Below are positions 1 through 6,008 of a stretch of 9,832 bases of DNA, one piece after another. The stretch covers positions 1 through 9,832 of the forward strand of contig UQGU01000073.1 in assembly GCA_900540635.1 (NCBI GenBank). The letters are read 5' to 3'. This stretch comes from an uncultured Eubacteriales bacterium (GTDB taxonomy: Bacteria > Bacillota > Clostridia > Oscillospirales > Oscillospiraceae). The translations under genes and the position numbers were made by a program. The notes under the pieces are model-generated. The model ran no database searches. It was not told where the DNA came from and worked only from the letters and a program-made list of their open reading frames with translations. Numbering within the stretch: position 1 is the stretch's first letter; each line of letters begins with the position of its first letter.

Positions 1-55
1 CGCAATGAACACTAGAACCTGAATCTAGCGAGTCTACCAATTCCACCACTCGCCC
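1..55 (-). tRNA. tRNA-Leu(CAG), copy 3 of the array, partial at window edge
   Basis: This is the 5' part of a third tRNA-Leu(CAG), identical base for base to the two complete copies to its right and offset from them by exactly 117 bp. The acceptor 5' strand, D arm, anticodon arm and start of the variable arm are present. The T arm, 3' acceptor strand and CCA (33 nt) lie outside the window. It is the last visible member of a co-transcribed array, so further copies or the terminator must lie to the left. Confidence 0.9.
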
Positions 56-84
56 GTATCAGCTTTTTCATTGAGGAAAGAAAT

Positions 85-172
85 TGGTGGGCGAGGCGGG
101 ACTTGAACCCGCACGTCCGCAATGAACACTAGAACCTGAATCTAGCGAGTCTACCAATTCCACCACTCGCCC
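85..172 (-). tRNA. tRNA-Leu(CAG), copy 2
   Basis: This is a complete 88-nt class II tRNA with an encoded 3' CCA. The acceptor stem pairs GGGCGAG with CTCGCCC, followed by discriminator A and CCA. The anticodon stem is CTAGA/TCTAG around loop TTCAGGT, giving anticodon CAG, which reads the leucine codon CUG. A long variable arm, typical of Leu and Ser tRNAs, and a GGTTCAAG-type T loop are present. A 29-nt spacer separates it from each neighbouring copy, and the two visible spacers are identical to each other. Confidence 0.97.
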
Positions 173-201
173 GTATCAGCTTTTTCATTGAGGAAAGAAA
201 T

Positions 202-289
202 TGGTGGGCGAGGCGGGACTTGAACCCGCACGTCCGCAATGAACACTAGAACCTGAATCTAGCGAGTCTACCAATTCCACCACTCGCCC
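202..289 (-). tRNA. tRNA-Leu(CAG), copy 1 (promoter-proximal)
   Basis: This 88-nt gene is identical to the copy at 85-172, with the same acceptor stem, CAG anticodon, long variable arm and encoded CCA. It is the first gene after the promoter at 332-360, so the whole array is probably one polycistronic tRNA precursor transcribed leftwards and cut by RNase P and 3' nucleases. Confidence 0.97.
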
Positions 290-331
290 ATTTCTTCACT
301 CAAGCATTGAGCTCACGCTCAACGCCCGATT

Positions 332-360
332 ATATTACCACAGCAGGAGGAATTTGTCAA
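332..360 (-). promoter_or_regulatory. Vegetative promoter of the tRNA-Leu array
   Basis: Read on the minus strand, a perfect TTGACA (355-360) is followed after 17 bp by TAATAT (332-337). An overlapping TATAAT at 329-334 would give a poorer 20-bp spacing. The promoter lies about 40 bp upstream of the first tRNA-Leu. The start site would fall near 325, just before a short inverted repeat (TTGAGC-GTGA-GCTCAA on the minus strand, 307-322). Confidence 0.8.
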
Positions 361-452
361 CACCTTTTTTCTTTTTAGCAAAATTTGGTGCAAAAGCACC
401 CTTCCCCGGGAAAATGACCGGGCAAGCAGTCTGCTTTTGTCAATGGTTTTAC

Positions 453-500
453 AAAAAAAATTACAGAAAACGCCACGGATTTTGTACCCGCGGCGTTTTT
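453..500 (-). terminator. Intrinsic terminator after the tRNA-Ser pair (possibly bidirectional)
   Basis: On the minus strand AACGCCGCGG pairs with CCGTGGCGTT (469-497, one G-T pair). It is followed by TT, CTGTAA and a run of eight T (453-460). It lies just downstream of tRNA-Ser(TGA) and upstream of the tRNA-Leu promoter, so it separates the two tRNA transcripts. The plus-strand side also ends in TTTTT (496-500), so it could work both ways. Confidence 0.75.
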
Positions 501-505
501 CTGTA

Positions 506-594
506 TGGCGGAGAGAGTGGGATTCGAACCCACGGCGCGTTGCCGCGTCACTGGTTTTCAAGACCAGCTCCATAAACCGCTCGGACATCTCTCC
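506..594 (-). tRNA. tRNA-Ser(TGA)
   Basis: This is an 89-nt class II tRNA including an encoded CCA. Acceptor GGAGAGA pairs with TCTCTCC, followed by discriminator G and CCA. The anticodon stem CTGGT/ACCAG encloses loop CTTGAAA, giving anticodon TGA, which reads UCA and related serine codons. The variable arm is long, as expected for tRNA-Ser. It lies 44 nt after tRNA-Ser(GCT) in the direction of transcription and is probably co-transcribed with it. Confidence 0.97.
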
Positions 595-603
595 ATAAAC
601 ATA

Positions 604-637
604 TTGCCTGTTCTACTGAAGAAAGTAAAACAGGCAA
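604..637 (-). other. Inverted repeat between the two tRNA-Ser genes
   Basis: TTGCCTGTT (604-612) and AACAGGCAA (629-637) are perfectly complementary over 9 bp with a 16-nt loop. No T run follows on the minus strand, so it is unlikely to be a normal terminator. It fills almost the whole spacer and could help fold or process the dicistronic tRNA precursor. That role is inferred. Confidence 0.45.
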
Positions 638-638
638 A

Positions 639-730
639 TGGCGGAGTGAGAGGGATTTGAACCCTCGCGCGCTTTTTAGACGCCTACTCCCTTAGCAGGG
701 GAGCCCCTTCGGCCTCTTGGGTATCACTCC
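639..730 (-). tRNA. tRNA-Ser(GCT)
   Basis: This is a 92-nt class II tRNA including an encoded CCA. Acceptor GGAGTGA pairs with TCACTCC, followed by discriminator G and CCA. The anticodon stem CTCCC/GGGAG encloses loop CTGCTAA, giving anticodon GCT, which reads AGC/AGU serine codons. The long variable arm fits serine identity. It is the first gene after the promoter at 763-791. Confidence 0.97.
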
Positions 731-762
731 GAATGAAAAGCTATTCAGCTGACTGCCCGGAT

Positions 763-791
763 ATATTAGCATACATGGGAAGAAATGTCAA
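763..791 (-). promoter_or_regulatory. Vegetative promoter of the tRNA-Ser pair
   Basis: On the minus strand TTGACA (786-791) is followed after 17 bp by TAATAT (763-768), the same hexamers and spacing as the tRNA-Leu promoter at 332-360. The start site would fall near 756, about 25 nt before tRNA-Ser(GCT). The shared architecture suggests matched strong constitutive expression of both tRNA units. Confidence 0.8.
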
Positions 792-801
792 GAAGAATTT
801 T

Positions 802-829
802 GCCGAAGCGATGAAGCCGAAGCGATGAA
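802..829. repeat. 14-bp tandem duplication
   Basis: GCCGAAGCGATGAA occurs twice head to tail (802-815 and 816-829) in the non-coding gap between gtrA and the tRNA-Ser promoter. It looks like a slippage product. No function is apparent. Confidence 0.85.
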
Positions 830-850
830 AACACCGCCCCGGCAGGAATA

Positions 851-1267
851 TCACTTTTTCCGGAACACCAGCAGCTTGCTGCCTACGTAATTGATGATGA
901 TGACCAGAACCTGGGTGATGAGCTTCCAGATATTGCCGTTGCCATGGAGCAGGTCCACGGAGATGAACAGAATGGCGGTCTCAAGCAGGCCGGAGGTCAG
1001 ACGGGTGGCAATGAATTTGCTCAGCTCCGGCAGGACCACCTCTATGGACCAGTCGTGGCTCTGGAAGACGAAGGGCTTGTTTGTCACAAAGGCAAAAACC
1101 ACCGCCACCACCCAGGCAATGCAGTTGCTCACCGAGGCGGGCAGGTGCAGCCAATTCAGGCAGGGCAGATAAACAAGATAATTGACCACCGTGGTCAGCA
1201 CGCCGAAGACCAGATAGGTCACCACATCTATATGTTCCTTTACAAAGGCAATCAGTTTTTCTTTCAT
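851..1267 (-). CDS. GtrA-family small membrane protein
   Basis: This 138-residue protein is almost entirely hydrophobic, with four likely membrane helices at about residues 15-37, 43-63, 87-107 and 115-133. GtrA-family hallmarks are the loop motif TNKPFVF (about 62-68) after helix 2 and the C-terminal NYVGSKLLVF (about 126-135) before a basic tail. Family members are about 120-150 residues and are linked to translocation of polyprenyl-phosphate-linked sugars for glycosylation of cell-surface polymers. The substrate here is unknown and no glycosyltransferase is adjacent. The ATG at 1267 is chosen because GGGAGAG lies about 6 nt upstream and a TATAAT promoter lies just beyond; the frame stays open further upstream, but that extension is not protein-like. 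The gene is monocistronic and divergent from ldhA. No convincing terminator follows it. Confidence 0.85.
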   Translation of the reverse strand: MKEKLIAFVKEHIDVVTYLVFGVLTTVVNYLVYLPCLNWLHLPASVSNCIAWVVAVVFAFVTNKPFVFQSHDWSIEVVLPELSKFIATRLTSGLLETAILFISVDLLHGNGNIWKLITQVLVIIINYVGSKLLVFRKK

Positions 1268-1295
1268 TGCACGCTCTCCCGTTTGTTTTTCCCCT

Positions 1296-1323
1296 ATTAT
1301 AGCATCATTTTGAGAAAGCGCAA
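1296..1323 (-). promoter_or_regulatory. Promoter of the gtrA-like gene
   Basis: On the minus strand a perfect TATAAT (1296-1301) is preceded after 16 bp by TTGCGC (1318-1323), a partial -35 match. The start site would be near 1289, about 20 nt before the ATG and just upstream of the ribosome binding site. Confidence 0.65.
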
Positions 1324-1333
1324 CCAAAAAGAA

Positions 1334-1346
1334 TGGCGTTTCGCCA
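1334..1346. other. Short perfect palindrome upstream of the gtrA-like promoter
   Basis: TGGCG-TTT-CGCCA is a perfect dyad with a 3-nt centre. It lies 10 bp upstream of the gtrA -35 element and about 80 bp upstream of the ldhA -35 element, in the divergent intergenic region. It could be an operator half-site pair or chance. On the minus strand it is followed by TTCTTTTT, but no gene sits behind it, so a terminator reading is weak. Confidence 0.3.
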
Positions 1347-1424
1347 AAGTGTATGAAATTCGCCCCCGGGAAGCAGACTATTTCAGAGCTTTTCTCAAAA
1401 ATCATCCCCGGACCTGTTTTCCTA

Positions 1425-1453
1425 TTGACATTTCCTGTTTGTTTCACTATTAT
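1425..1453 (+). promoter_or_regulatory. Promoter of ldhA
   Basis: A perfect TTGACA (1425-1430) is followed after 17 bp by TATTAT (1448-1453, five of six consensus bases). The predicted start near 1460 leaves a leader of about 30 nt containing GGAGG (1478-1482). I do not see a convincing Rex-type operator (TTGTTAA dyad), although redox control is common for fermentative dehydrogenases. Confidence 0.8.
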
Positions 1454-1490
1454 TATATCGATAAATAAATACTTTATGGAGGTACTTCTT

Positions 1491-2483
1491 ATGAAAGTTG
1501 CTTTTTTTGATACAAAACCCTATGACGTTCCCGGCTTTGACCACTACGCCGCCGGCGCCGGGCTGGAAATCAAATATTTTGAGACCCGGCTCAATGCGGA
1601 CACCGTTTCTCTGGCATCCGGCTTTGACGCCGTGTGCGTCTTCGTCAACGACACCGTGGATTCTGCCGTTGTGGAGAAGCTCTATGAAATGGGCGTGAAG
1701 GTCATTGCCCTGCGGTGCGCCGGCTTCAACAATGTGGATATCCGGGCAGCGAGCGGCAAGCTTCCCGTCTACCGGGTGCCTGCCTACTCCCCCTATGCCG
1801 TGGCCGAGCACGCCATGGCCCTGCTGCTGACCATCAACCGCCGCACCCACAAGGCCTATATCCGCACCCGGGACTTCAATTTCAGTCTCCAGGGTCTGGC
1901 GGGCTTTGACCTCCACGGCAAGACCGTGGGCATCATCGGCACCGGCAAGATCGGCCGGGTCTTCGCCGATATCTGCAAGGGCTTCGGCATGAACATTCTG
2001 GCCTACGACAAGTTCCCCGCAGCGAACAGCGGCCTGCACTATGTGGACCTGCCCGAGCTCTTTGCCAAGTCCGACATCCTCTCCCTGCACTGCCCCCTGA
2101 CGGAGGAGACCCGGCACATCATCGACGCCGCCTCCATCGCCCAGATGAAGAAGGGCGTCACCATCATCAATACCTCCCGGGGCGCGCTGGTGAACACCGA
2201 GGATCTGATCACCGGCATCAAGGACAAGAAGGTGGGCGCGGCCTGCCTGGACGTCTACGAGGAGGAGGGCGACTTCTTCTATGAGGACTTCTCCGGCCAC
2301 ATTGTCCAGGATGACAAGCTGGTGCGGCTCATTGCCATGCCCAACGTCATCGTCACCTCTCACCAGGCCTTCCTGACCCAGGAGGCCCTGGACAGCATCG
2401 CCTCCACCACCGTAGACAATCTGAAGCAATTCTTCGCGGGCACGCCCAACGCCTCCACCGAGGTCCGCTACACCGCCCAGTAA
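1491..2483 (+). CDS. ldhA: D-lactate dehydrogenase, NAD-dependent, 2-hydroxyacid dehydrogenase family
   Basis: This cytoplasmic fermentative enzyme interconverts pyruvate and D-lactate, reoxidising NADH. The 330-residue length matches E. coli LdhA (329), and landmark segments follow that family, notably ALRCAGFNNVD (73-83), VPAYSPYAVAEHA (96-108) and HQAFLT (291-296). The NAD-binding motif GTGKIG spans 150-155 with Asp173 at the end of the following strand, as expected for NAD preference. The catalytic triad is visible as Arg230 (in NTSRG), Glu259 (in DVYEEE) and His291. The ATG at 1491 is preceded by GGAGG with 8-nt spacing. The frame is open upstream to 1353, but that part contains the promoter. 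The gene is monocistronic with its own promoter and terminator. D-stereospecificity is inferred from the family; a related 2-hydroxyacid substrate cannot be excluded. Confidence 0.93.
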   Translation: MKVAFFDTKPYDVPGFDHYAAGAGLEIKYFETRLNADTVSLASGFDAVCVFVNDTVDSAVVEKLYEMGVKVIALRCAGFNNVDIRAASGKLPVYRVPAYSPYAVAEHAMALLLTINRRTHKAYIRTRDFNFSLQGLAGFDLHGKTVGIIGTGKIGRVFADICKGFGMNILAYDKFPAANSGLHYVDLPELFAKSDILSLHCPLTEETRHIIDAASIAQMKKGVTIINTSRGALVNTEDLITGIKDKKVGAACLDVYEEEGDFFYEDFSGHIVQDDKLVRLIAMPNVIVTSHQAFLTQEALDSIASTTVDNLKQFFAGTPNASTEVRYTAQ

Positions 2484-2585
2484 GGAAAACTTTTCCCTTC
2501 GACAGAATTCCCTGGAAAAACACCGCCGAAAATCGCTATTCTTGACGATGGCGGACATTCCCCCCGGCAAAAGCGACAGTCTGCC

Positions 2586-2624
2586 AAAGCGCCGCCCCGG
2601 CTCTCCCCCGGGACGGCGCTTTTT
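2586..2624 (+). terminator. Intrinsic terminator downstream of ldhA
   Basis: AAAGCGCCG (2586-2594) pairs with CGGCGCTTT (2614-2622). The stem continues inward with CCCGG/CCGGG after one mismatch and ends in a T run. It lies about 100 bp after the ldhA stop. On the opposite strand the T tract is only three bases, so it may stop the convergent sipL-like transcript less efficiently. The 100 bp before it hold no gene, only a short GGAAAAcTTTTCC dyad (2484-2496) and an imperfect hairpin (2523-2554). Confidence 0.85.
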
Positions 2625-2697
2625 GGGCCTTGCCCCTGGGAAAAATCTCCCGTCGGCTGCGCCTGCCGGACCGCGCGGTGCTGCCCGTATCTTCTCT

Positions 2698-4173
2698 TTA
2701 TTCCACCGGGATCAGAAGCATTCTGCCCTTTTCCGGCGCTCCCTCCAATTGGTTGGCCGCCCGGATGGCCTCTACCGTGGAGCCGTGGGCTTTCGCCAGC
2801 GTCCACAGGTCCTGCTCCCCTGCTCTGCACAGGACCAGCGACGGTCTGTCCTCCTGCTTCGGCTGGAGCTCCCCCAGCTCCAGAGCGCACACCTCCGGAA
2901 TTCCGCTGCCGGAAAAGGCCGTCAGCAGGAACGTGCAGCCGCCTGTCAGCTGCCCGGCGGCAGGGTTTGGCTGGGGCTGGAGGCCCTGGAAGGCCGTCAC
3001 GGCGAATTTCGCATCCTCCCGGGCCGGAATTTCCCGGTTCCCTTTCCAGTGCAGCAGCGCGCTGTTCAGGCCCTCCCCCTGCCGGTAGAGCAGCTGGGCG
3101 GAGCCGGAGGCCTCCAGACGGATGCCCTCCTCCGTCCGGTCCCAGACCGGCTCTTCCCACATGCCGAACAGGTCCAGGGCATTGTCCGCGTCCTCGGGCA
3201 ATGCCGTGTCGGCAGTGACCGTCTCCCAGCGGCGGTCCAGAATTGCACAGACCTCCACCGTATCCCAGCTGAGCTTCACCTCTCTGCGGGGGCTGTAGGC
3301 ATCCGTCAGCAGCTCCATATCGGTCACATCGCTGAGGGCATACTGGGCGGCAATGCCCAGCTTCAGGCGGATGTTCCCTTCCCCGTCGCTCTCCGTTTCC
3401 AGATCGGTGAGGCACAGGGAGAGATCCGCCTCTCCGGCGGAACCATAGGCCTTTTCCAGCTGGATGAGCTGGGAAAAGGGCAGCGTAAAATGACGGCTGA
3501 CAGGCGCGCCCTCCTCCGTCAGGAACAGGCCCTGGACCTCGGCGCTGCCCCGGAAGGCAAGCTTATCCCCCACCACCTTCCGGTCCGTCAAAAGGCACTG
3601 GGCGGTACAGGAGACGATTTTTCCTTCCTCCCCGGACAGGCTGTCCTCCAGGACGAAGCTCTTCTCCCCTGCCTCGGCATACAGCCGCAGGGAACGGTTT
3701 TCCTTCCGCAGCCGCACATCCTCCGGCAGCTCCCGGGGCAGGCTGTATTCCGCCTCCCTGGGGCACAGCGCCATGCAGCCCACGCCCAGCCCCACCCGAA
3801 CCAAGAGCTTTCTGGGGGATACGGACCGGGCATCCAGGGACCGGATCACAGGCTGCACCAGCACGGTCCCGTCCGGGCTTCCCTCCGGCAGGTCCCATTT
3901 GCCCTGGAAGCCGATCCAGCCGTCCAGGGCTCTGGGCCGGGAGCCGTCCTCCGGCGCATAGAGCACCCAGACCAGCACCCCGCCGCTGACGCTGACGCCA
4001 TCGGAACGCCACTCCTTGCTCCGCAGCACGCTCTGGCCCCAAACCCCCAGGACCTTTCCGATATCCGGCATTCCCTCCGGCAGCCGGATCTGCTGGGTCT
4101 GCTCCAGCTCCCTGCCGGAACAGACCACCGGCTCCAGATAGGAAAGCGGCTCCTTTTTCAGTTGCATCTCCAT
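2698..4173 (-). CDS. sipL: SipL-like spore coat morphogenesis protein (SPOCS/DUF3794 domains plus C-terminal LysM)
   Basis: This 491-residue protein has no signal peptide and fits a mother-cell cytosolic sporulation factor. The N-terminal part carries the SPOCS (DUF3794) signature LPEGMPDIGKVL (about 31-42). Further SPOCS-like beta-rich stretches occur around 175-250 and 300-340. The last 43 residues form a LysM domain with the typical DLWTLAKAHGSTVEAIRAAN segment. SPOCS-LysM architecture is that of clostridial SipL, whose LysM domain binds the ATPase SpoIVA to anchor the coat to the forespore. The ATG at 4173 is preferred over an in-frame GTG at 4182 because AAGGAG lies 8 nt upstream of the former and overlaps the latter. 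A sigma-E-like promoter at 4219-4247 fits mother-cell timing. The gene stands alone, convergent with ldhA. Other SPOCS-LysM proteins exist, so orthology to sipL is probable rather than proven. Confidence 0.82.
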   Translation of the reverse strand: MEMQLKKEPLSYLEPVVCSGRELEQTQQIRLPEGMPDIGKVLGVWGQSVLRSKEWRSDGVSVSGGVLVWVLYAPEDGSRPRALDGWIGFQGKWDLPEGSPDGTVLVQPVIRSLDARSVSPRKLLVRVGLGVGCMALCPREAEYSLPRELPEDVRLRKENRSLRLYAEAGEKSFVLEDSLSGEEGKIVSCTAQCLLTDRKVVGDKLAFRGSAEVQGLFLTEEGAPVSRHFTLPFSQLIQLEKAYGSAGEADLSLCLTDLETESDGEGNIRLKLGIAAQYALSDVTDMELLTDAYSPRREVKLSWDTVEVCAILDRRWETVTADTALPEDADNALDLFGMWEEPVWDRTEEGIRLEASGSAQLLYRQGEGLNSALLHWKGNREIPAREDAKFAVTAFQGLQPQPNPAAGQLTGGCTFLLTAFSGSGIPEVCALELGELQPKQEDRPSLVLCRAGEQDLWTLAKAHGSTVEAIRAANQLEGAPEKGRMLLIPVE

Positions 4174-4218
4174 AGCATTCACTCCTTCAACCCACAGCGG
4201 ATTCCCATTTCTGCTGCC

Positions 4219-4247
4219 AATATATGCCCTCGAAAAGGGCCTTATGC
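4219..4247 (-). promoter_or_regulatory. Putative sporulation sigma-E-type promoter of the sipL-like gene
   Basis: On the minus strand GCATAAG (4241-4247) is followed after 14 bp by CATATATT (4219-4226). This resembles the mother-cell sigma-E pattern (-35 near KMATATT, -10 near CATACAHT, spacing about 14). The start would be near 4212, leaving a leader of about 38 nt before the ATG. No good TTGACA element accompanies it. The 14-bp spacer contains a short dyad (GCCCT/AGGGC). Confidence 0.55.
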
Positions 4248-4249
4248 CT

Positions 4250-4399
4250 CTATCTTCCCCGGAGGACGCAGCAGCCGACGGTGAGCAGCATCAGCCCGGC
4301 GAGGATGCACAGAAAGGCCGAGCTGATCCAGGTCCCCAGCAAGATACCCACCCCCAGCGCCATCATGCAGCACCCATGCAGCTGTCTTTTTCGACACAC
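4250..4399 (-). CDS. Candidate small Cys-rich membrane protein
   Basis: I do not recognise this ORF. It encodes 38 residues from ATG 4366, or 49 from an in-frame GTG at 4399. The longer form begins with a basic, Cys-containing segment (CRKRQLHGCC) and continues into two hydrophobic stretches (ALGVGILLGTWI, then AFLCILAGLMLLTVGCCVL) ending in RGR. From ATG 4366 onward nearly every codon ends in G or C (34 of 38), as in the neighbouring real genes. Against it, there is no good ribosome binding site before ATG 4366. The GTG lies next to the liv operon terminator, with only a G-rich stretch inside that hairpin as a possible binding site, and I see no promoter. Expression would need terminator read-through. 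Confidence 0.35.
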   Translation of the reverse strand: MCRKRQLHGCCMMALGVGILLGTWISSAFLCILAGLMLLTVGCCVLRGR

Positions 4400-4400
4400 G

Positions 4401-4437
4401 CAAAAAACACCCCCCGCACAGTCTATGCAGGGGGTGT
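4401..4437 (-). terminator. Intrinsic terminator of the liv operon
   Basis: On the minus strand ACACCCCC-T-GCA pairs with TGC-GGGGGGTGT around a 7-nt loop (stem 4407-4437, one mismatch), followed at once by six T (4402-4407). It starts 28 nt after the livF stop and marks the end of the transporter operon. Confidence 0.9.
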
Positions 4438-4465
4438 ATGCTTTATGGGTAAGAAAGGATACCGG

Positions 4466-5164
4466 TCAGCCGCCCAGGTAGGCCTTGCGGACCTCGTCGG
4501 ACTTGGCCAGCTCTGGGCCGGTGCCCTCCAGGGTGATGGAGCCGGTTTCCAGAACGTAGGCACGGTCGGCGATCTGCAGGGCCTTTCTGGCGTTCTGCTC
4601 CACCAGCAGAATGGTGGTGCCGGACTTGTGGAGCTCCTTGATGATGCCGAAAACCTGGTCCACAATGATGGGGGCCAGGCCCATGGAGGGCTCGTCCAGC
4701 ATCATCAGCTTGGGATGGGACATCAGCGCCCGGGACATGGCCAGCATCTGCTGCTCGCCGCCGGACAGGGTGCCTGCCACCTGCTTGCGCCGCTCCTTCA
4801 GCCGGGGGAAATAGTTGAAAACCATTTCCAGGTCCTTGGGGTCAAGGGTCTTATTGATGTAAGCGCCCATTTCCAGGTTCTCCTGAACGGACATTTGCAA
4901 AAAGATCCGCCGTCCCTCCGGCACATGGGCCAGGCCCGTGCGCAGGAGTTTATAGGCCTCTGTGTGGGTGATGTTCTGGTCACAGAAGGTAATGGTACCC
5001 GTGCGGGGGTGCATCAGGCCGGAAACGGTTTTCAGAATGGTGCTCTTGCCTGCGCCGTTGGCGCCGATCAGAGCCACGATCTCGCCGTCCCCTACCTCGA
5101 AAGACACGTTCTTCACGGCATGGATGGCGCCGTAATAGACATCGATGTTTTCAACCTTCAGCAT
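4466..5164 (-). CDS. livF: Branched-chain amino acid ABC transporter ATPase LivF
   Basis: This 232-residue cytoplasmic ATPase pairs with LivG to power BCAA import. It shows Walker A GANGAGKS (34-41), the LivF-typical VPEGRRIF segment (81-88), signature LSGGEQQ (133-139), and Walker B LMMLDEP with Glu158 (153-159). The switch position reads VEQN (188-191), with Gln where most ABC ATPases have His, which is usual for LivF rather than a defect. ATG 5164 is chosen because AGGAGG lies about 9 nt upstream; the in-frame GTG at 5173 abuts the ribosome binding site. The start overlaps the end of livG by 14 nt, implying translational coupling. Last gene of the operon. Confidence 0.95.
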   Translation of the reverse strand: MLKVENIDVYYGAIHAVKNVSFEVGDGEIVALIGANGAGKSTILKTVSGLMHPRTGTITFCDQNITHTEAYKLLRTGLAHVPEGRRIFLQMSVQENLEMGAYINKTLDPKDLEMVFNYFPRLKERRKQVAGTLSGGEQQMLAMSRALMSHPKLMMLDEPSMGLAPIIVDQVFGIIKELHKSGTTILLVEQNARKALQIADRAYVLETGSITLEGTGPELAKSDEVRKAYLGG

Positions 5165-6008
5165 TTGCAGCACCCTCCTCCTTGCCTAAGTAGGCCTCGA
5201 TAACAGCGGGGTTGGTCCGGATCTCCTCCGGGGTGCCCTTGGCGATGATGCGGCCGTAGTTCACCACGGCGATGGCCTCGCAGACGTTCATAACCAGATT
5301 CATATCGTGCTCAATGAGAAAGATTGCCACATGGAAGGTGTCCCGAATGCGGCGGATCTGGTGCATCAGCTCGGTGGTCTCGCTGGGGTTCATACCGGCG
5401 GCGGGCTCGTCCAGAAGAATGACGGAGGGGTTGGTTGCCAGAGCACGGACGATCTCCAGCCGACGCTGGACGCCATAGGGCAGGCTGCCCGCCTTGGCAG
5501 AGGCAAACTCCCTCAGGCCCATAAAGTCCAGCAGCTCCATGGCCTTCTCGTTGGCCTTCTTCTCCGCCTTGTAGTAGCCGGGCAGATGGAGCACGCTTTC
5601 CGGGAAGGAGCACCTGATGTCATTGTGCATACCCACCTTCACATTGTCCAGCACGGACATATCCGTAAACAGGCGGATATTCTGGAAGGTACGGGCAATG
5701 CCCAGCTTATTGACCTTGTGGACGGGCATACCCTTGATGTCAATGCCGTTGACCAGGACGCTGCCCCGGGTGGGCTGATAGACGCCGGTGAGCAGGTTGA
5801 AGATGGTGGTCTTGCCTGCGCCGTTGGGGCCGATGAGGCCGGAAATCTCGGTTGGGCCGATGGTGATATTGAAGTTATCCACGGCGGTCAGGCCGCCGAA
5901 GTCAATGCCCAGGTTCCGCACATCCAGCACGGGCTGCTTGCCCTGGTCCTGCTCCCGGACAAAGGTAACGGTGGGCACCTTCAGAATTTTCTTGGAATAC
6001 TCATTCAT
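5151..6008 (-). CDS. livG: Branched-chain amino acid ABC transporter ATPase LivG
   Basis: This 285-residue ATPase partners LivF. About 27 N-terminal residues precede the ABC domain. It shows Walker A GPNGAGKT (60-67), Q-loop region ARTFQNIRLF (105-114), the LivG-type signature LPYGVQRRLEI (176-186), Walker B VILLDEP with Glu201 (196-202), and switch His234 in IEHD. The C-terminal segment GTPEEIRTNPAVIEAYLG (258-275) is characteristic of this subfamily. ATG 6008 is preceded by AAGGAGG at 9 nt and overlaps the end of livM by 8 nt. The frame is open further upstream inside livM, but that extension is not homologous-looking. Confidence 0.95.
   Translation of the reverse strand: MNEYSKKILKVPTVTFVREQDQGKQPVLDVRNLGIDFGGLTAVDNFNITIGPTEISGLIGPNGAGKTTIFNLLTGVYQPTRGSVLVNGIDIKGMPVHKVNKLGIARTFQNIRLFTDMSVLDNVKVGMHNDIRCSFPESVLHLPGYYKAEKKANEKAMELLDFMGLREFASAKAGSLPYGVQRRLEIVRALATNPSVILLDEPAAGMNPSETTELMHQIRRIRDTFHVAIFLIEHDMNLVMNVCEAIAVVNYGRIIAKGTPEEIRTNPAVIEAYLGKEEGAANAEG

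Larger units (their letters stand above)
56..289. repeat. Perfect 117-bp tandem repeat (tRNA gene plus spacer)
   Basis: The unit is 88 nt of tRNA-Leu plus a 29-nt spacer. Spacers 56-84 and 173-201 are identical, and the tRNA portions are identical in all three copies. Identity extends through the non-functional spacer, which points to recent tandem duplication or ongoing homogenisation rather than selection on the tRNA alone. Confidence 0.95.

Noticed and set aside
1..289. Regularly spaced repeats resembling a CRISPR array
   Set aside because: The repeated units are complete tRNA-Leu genes, and the two complete spacers are identical to each other, unlike CRISPR spacers.
1422..2570. Long open frame on the minus strand opposite ldhA
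   Set aside because: It is the mirror of a clear D-lactate dehydrogenase with intact catalytic residues. Its product is Gly/Asp/Val-rich with no recognisable domain.
2542..4284. Very long open frame on the plus strand opposite the sipL-like gene
   Set aside because: It is antisense to a well-supported SPOCS-LysM gene, has no ribosome binding site, and its product is a low-complexity Pro/Gln/Arg-rich sequence typical of the reverse strand of GC-rich coding DNA.
4466..5164. Loss of the ABC switch histidine in LivF (VEQN instead of a His)
   Set aside because: Gln at this position is usual for LivF proteins, so it is not a defect.
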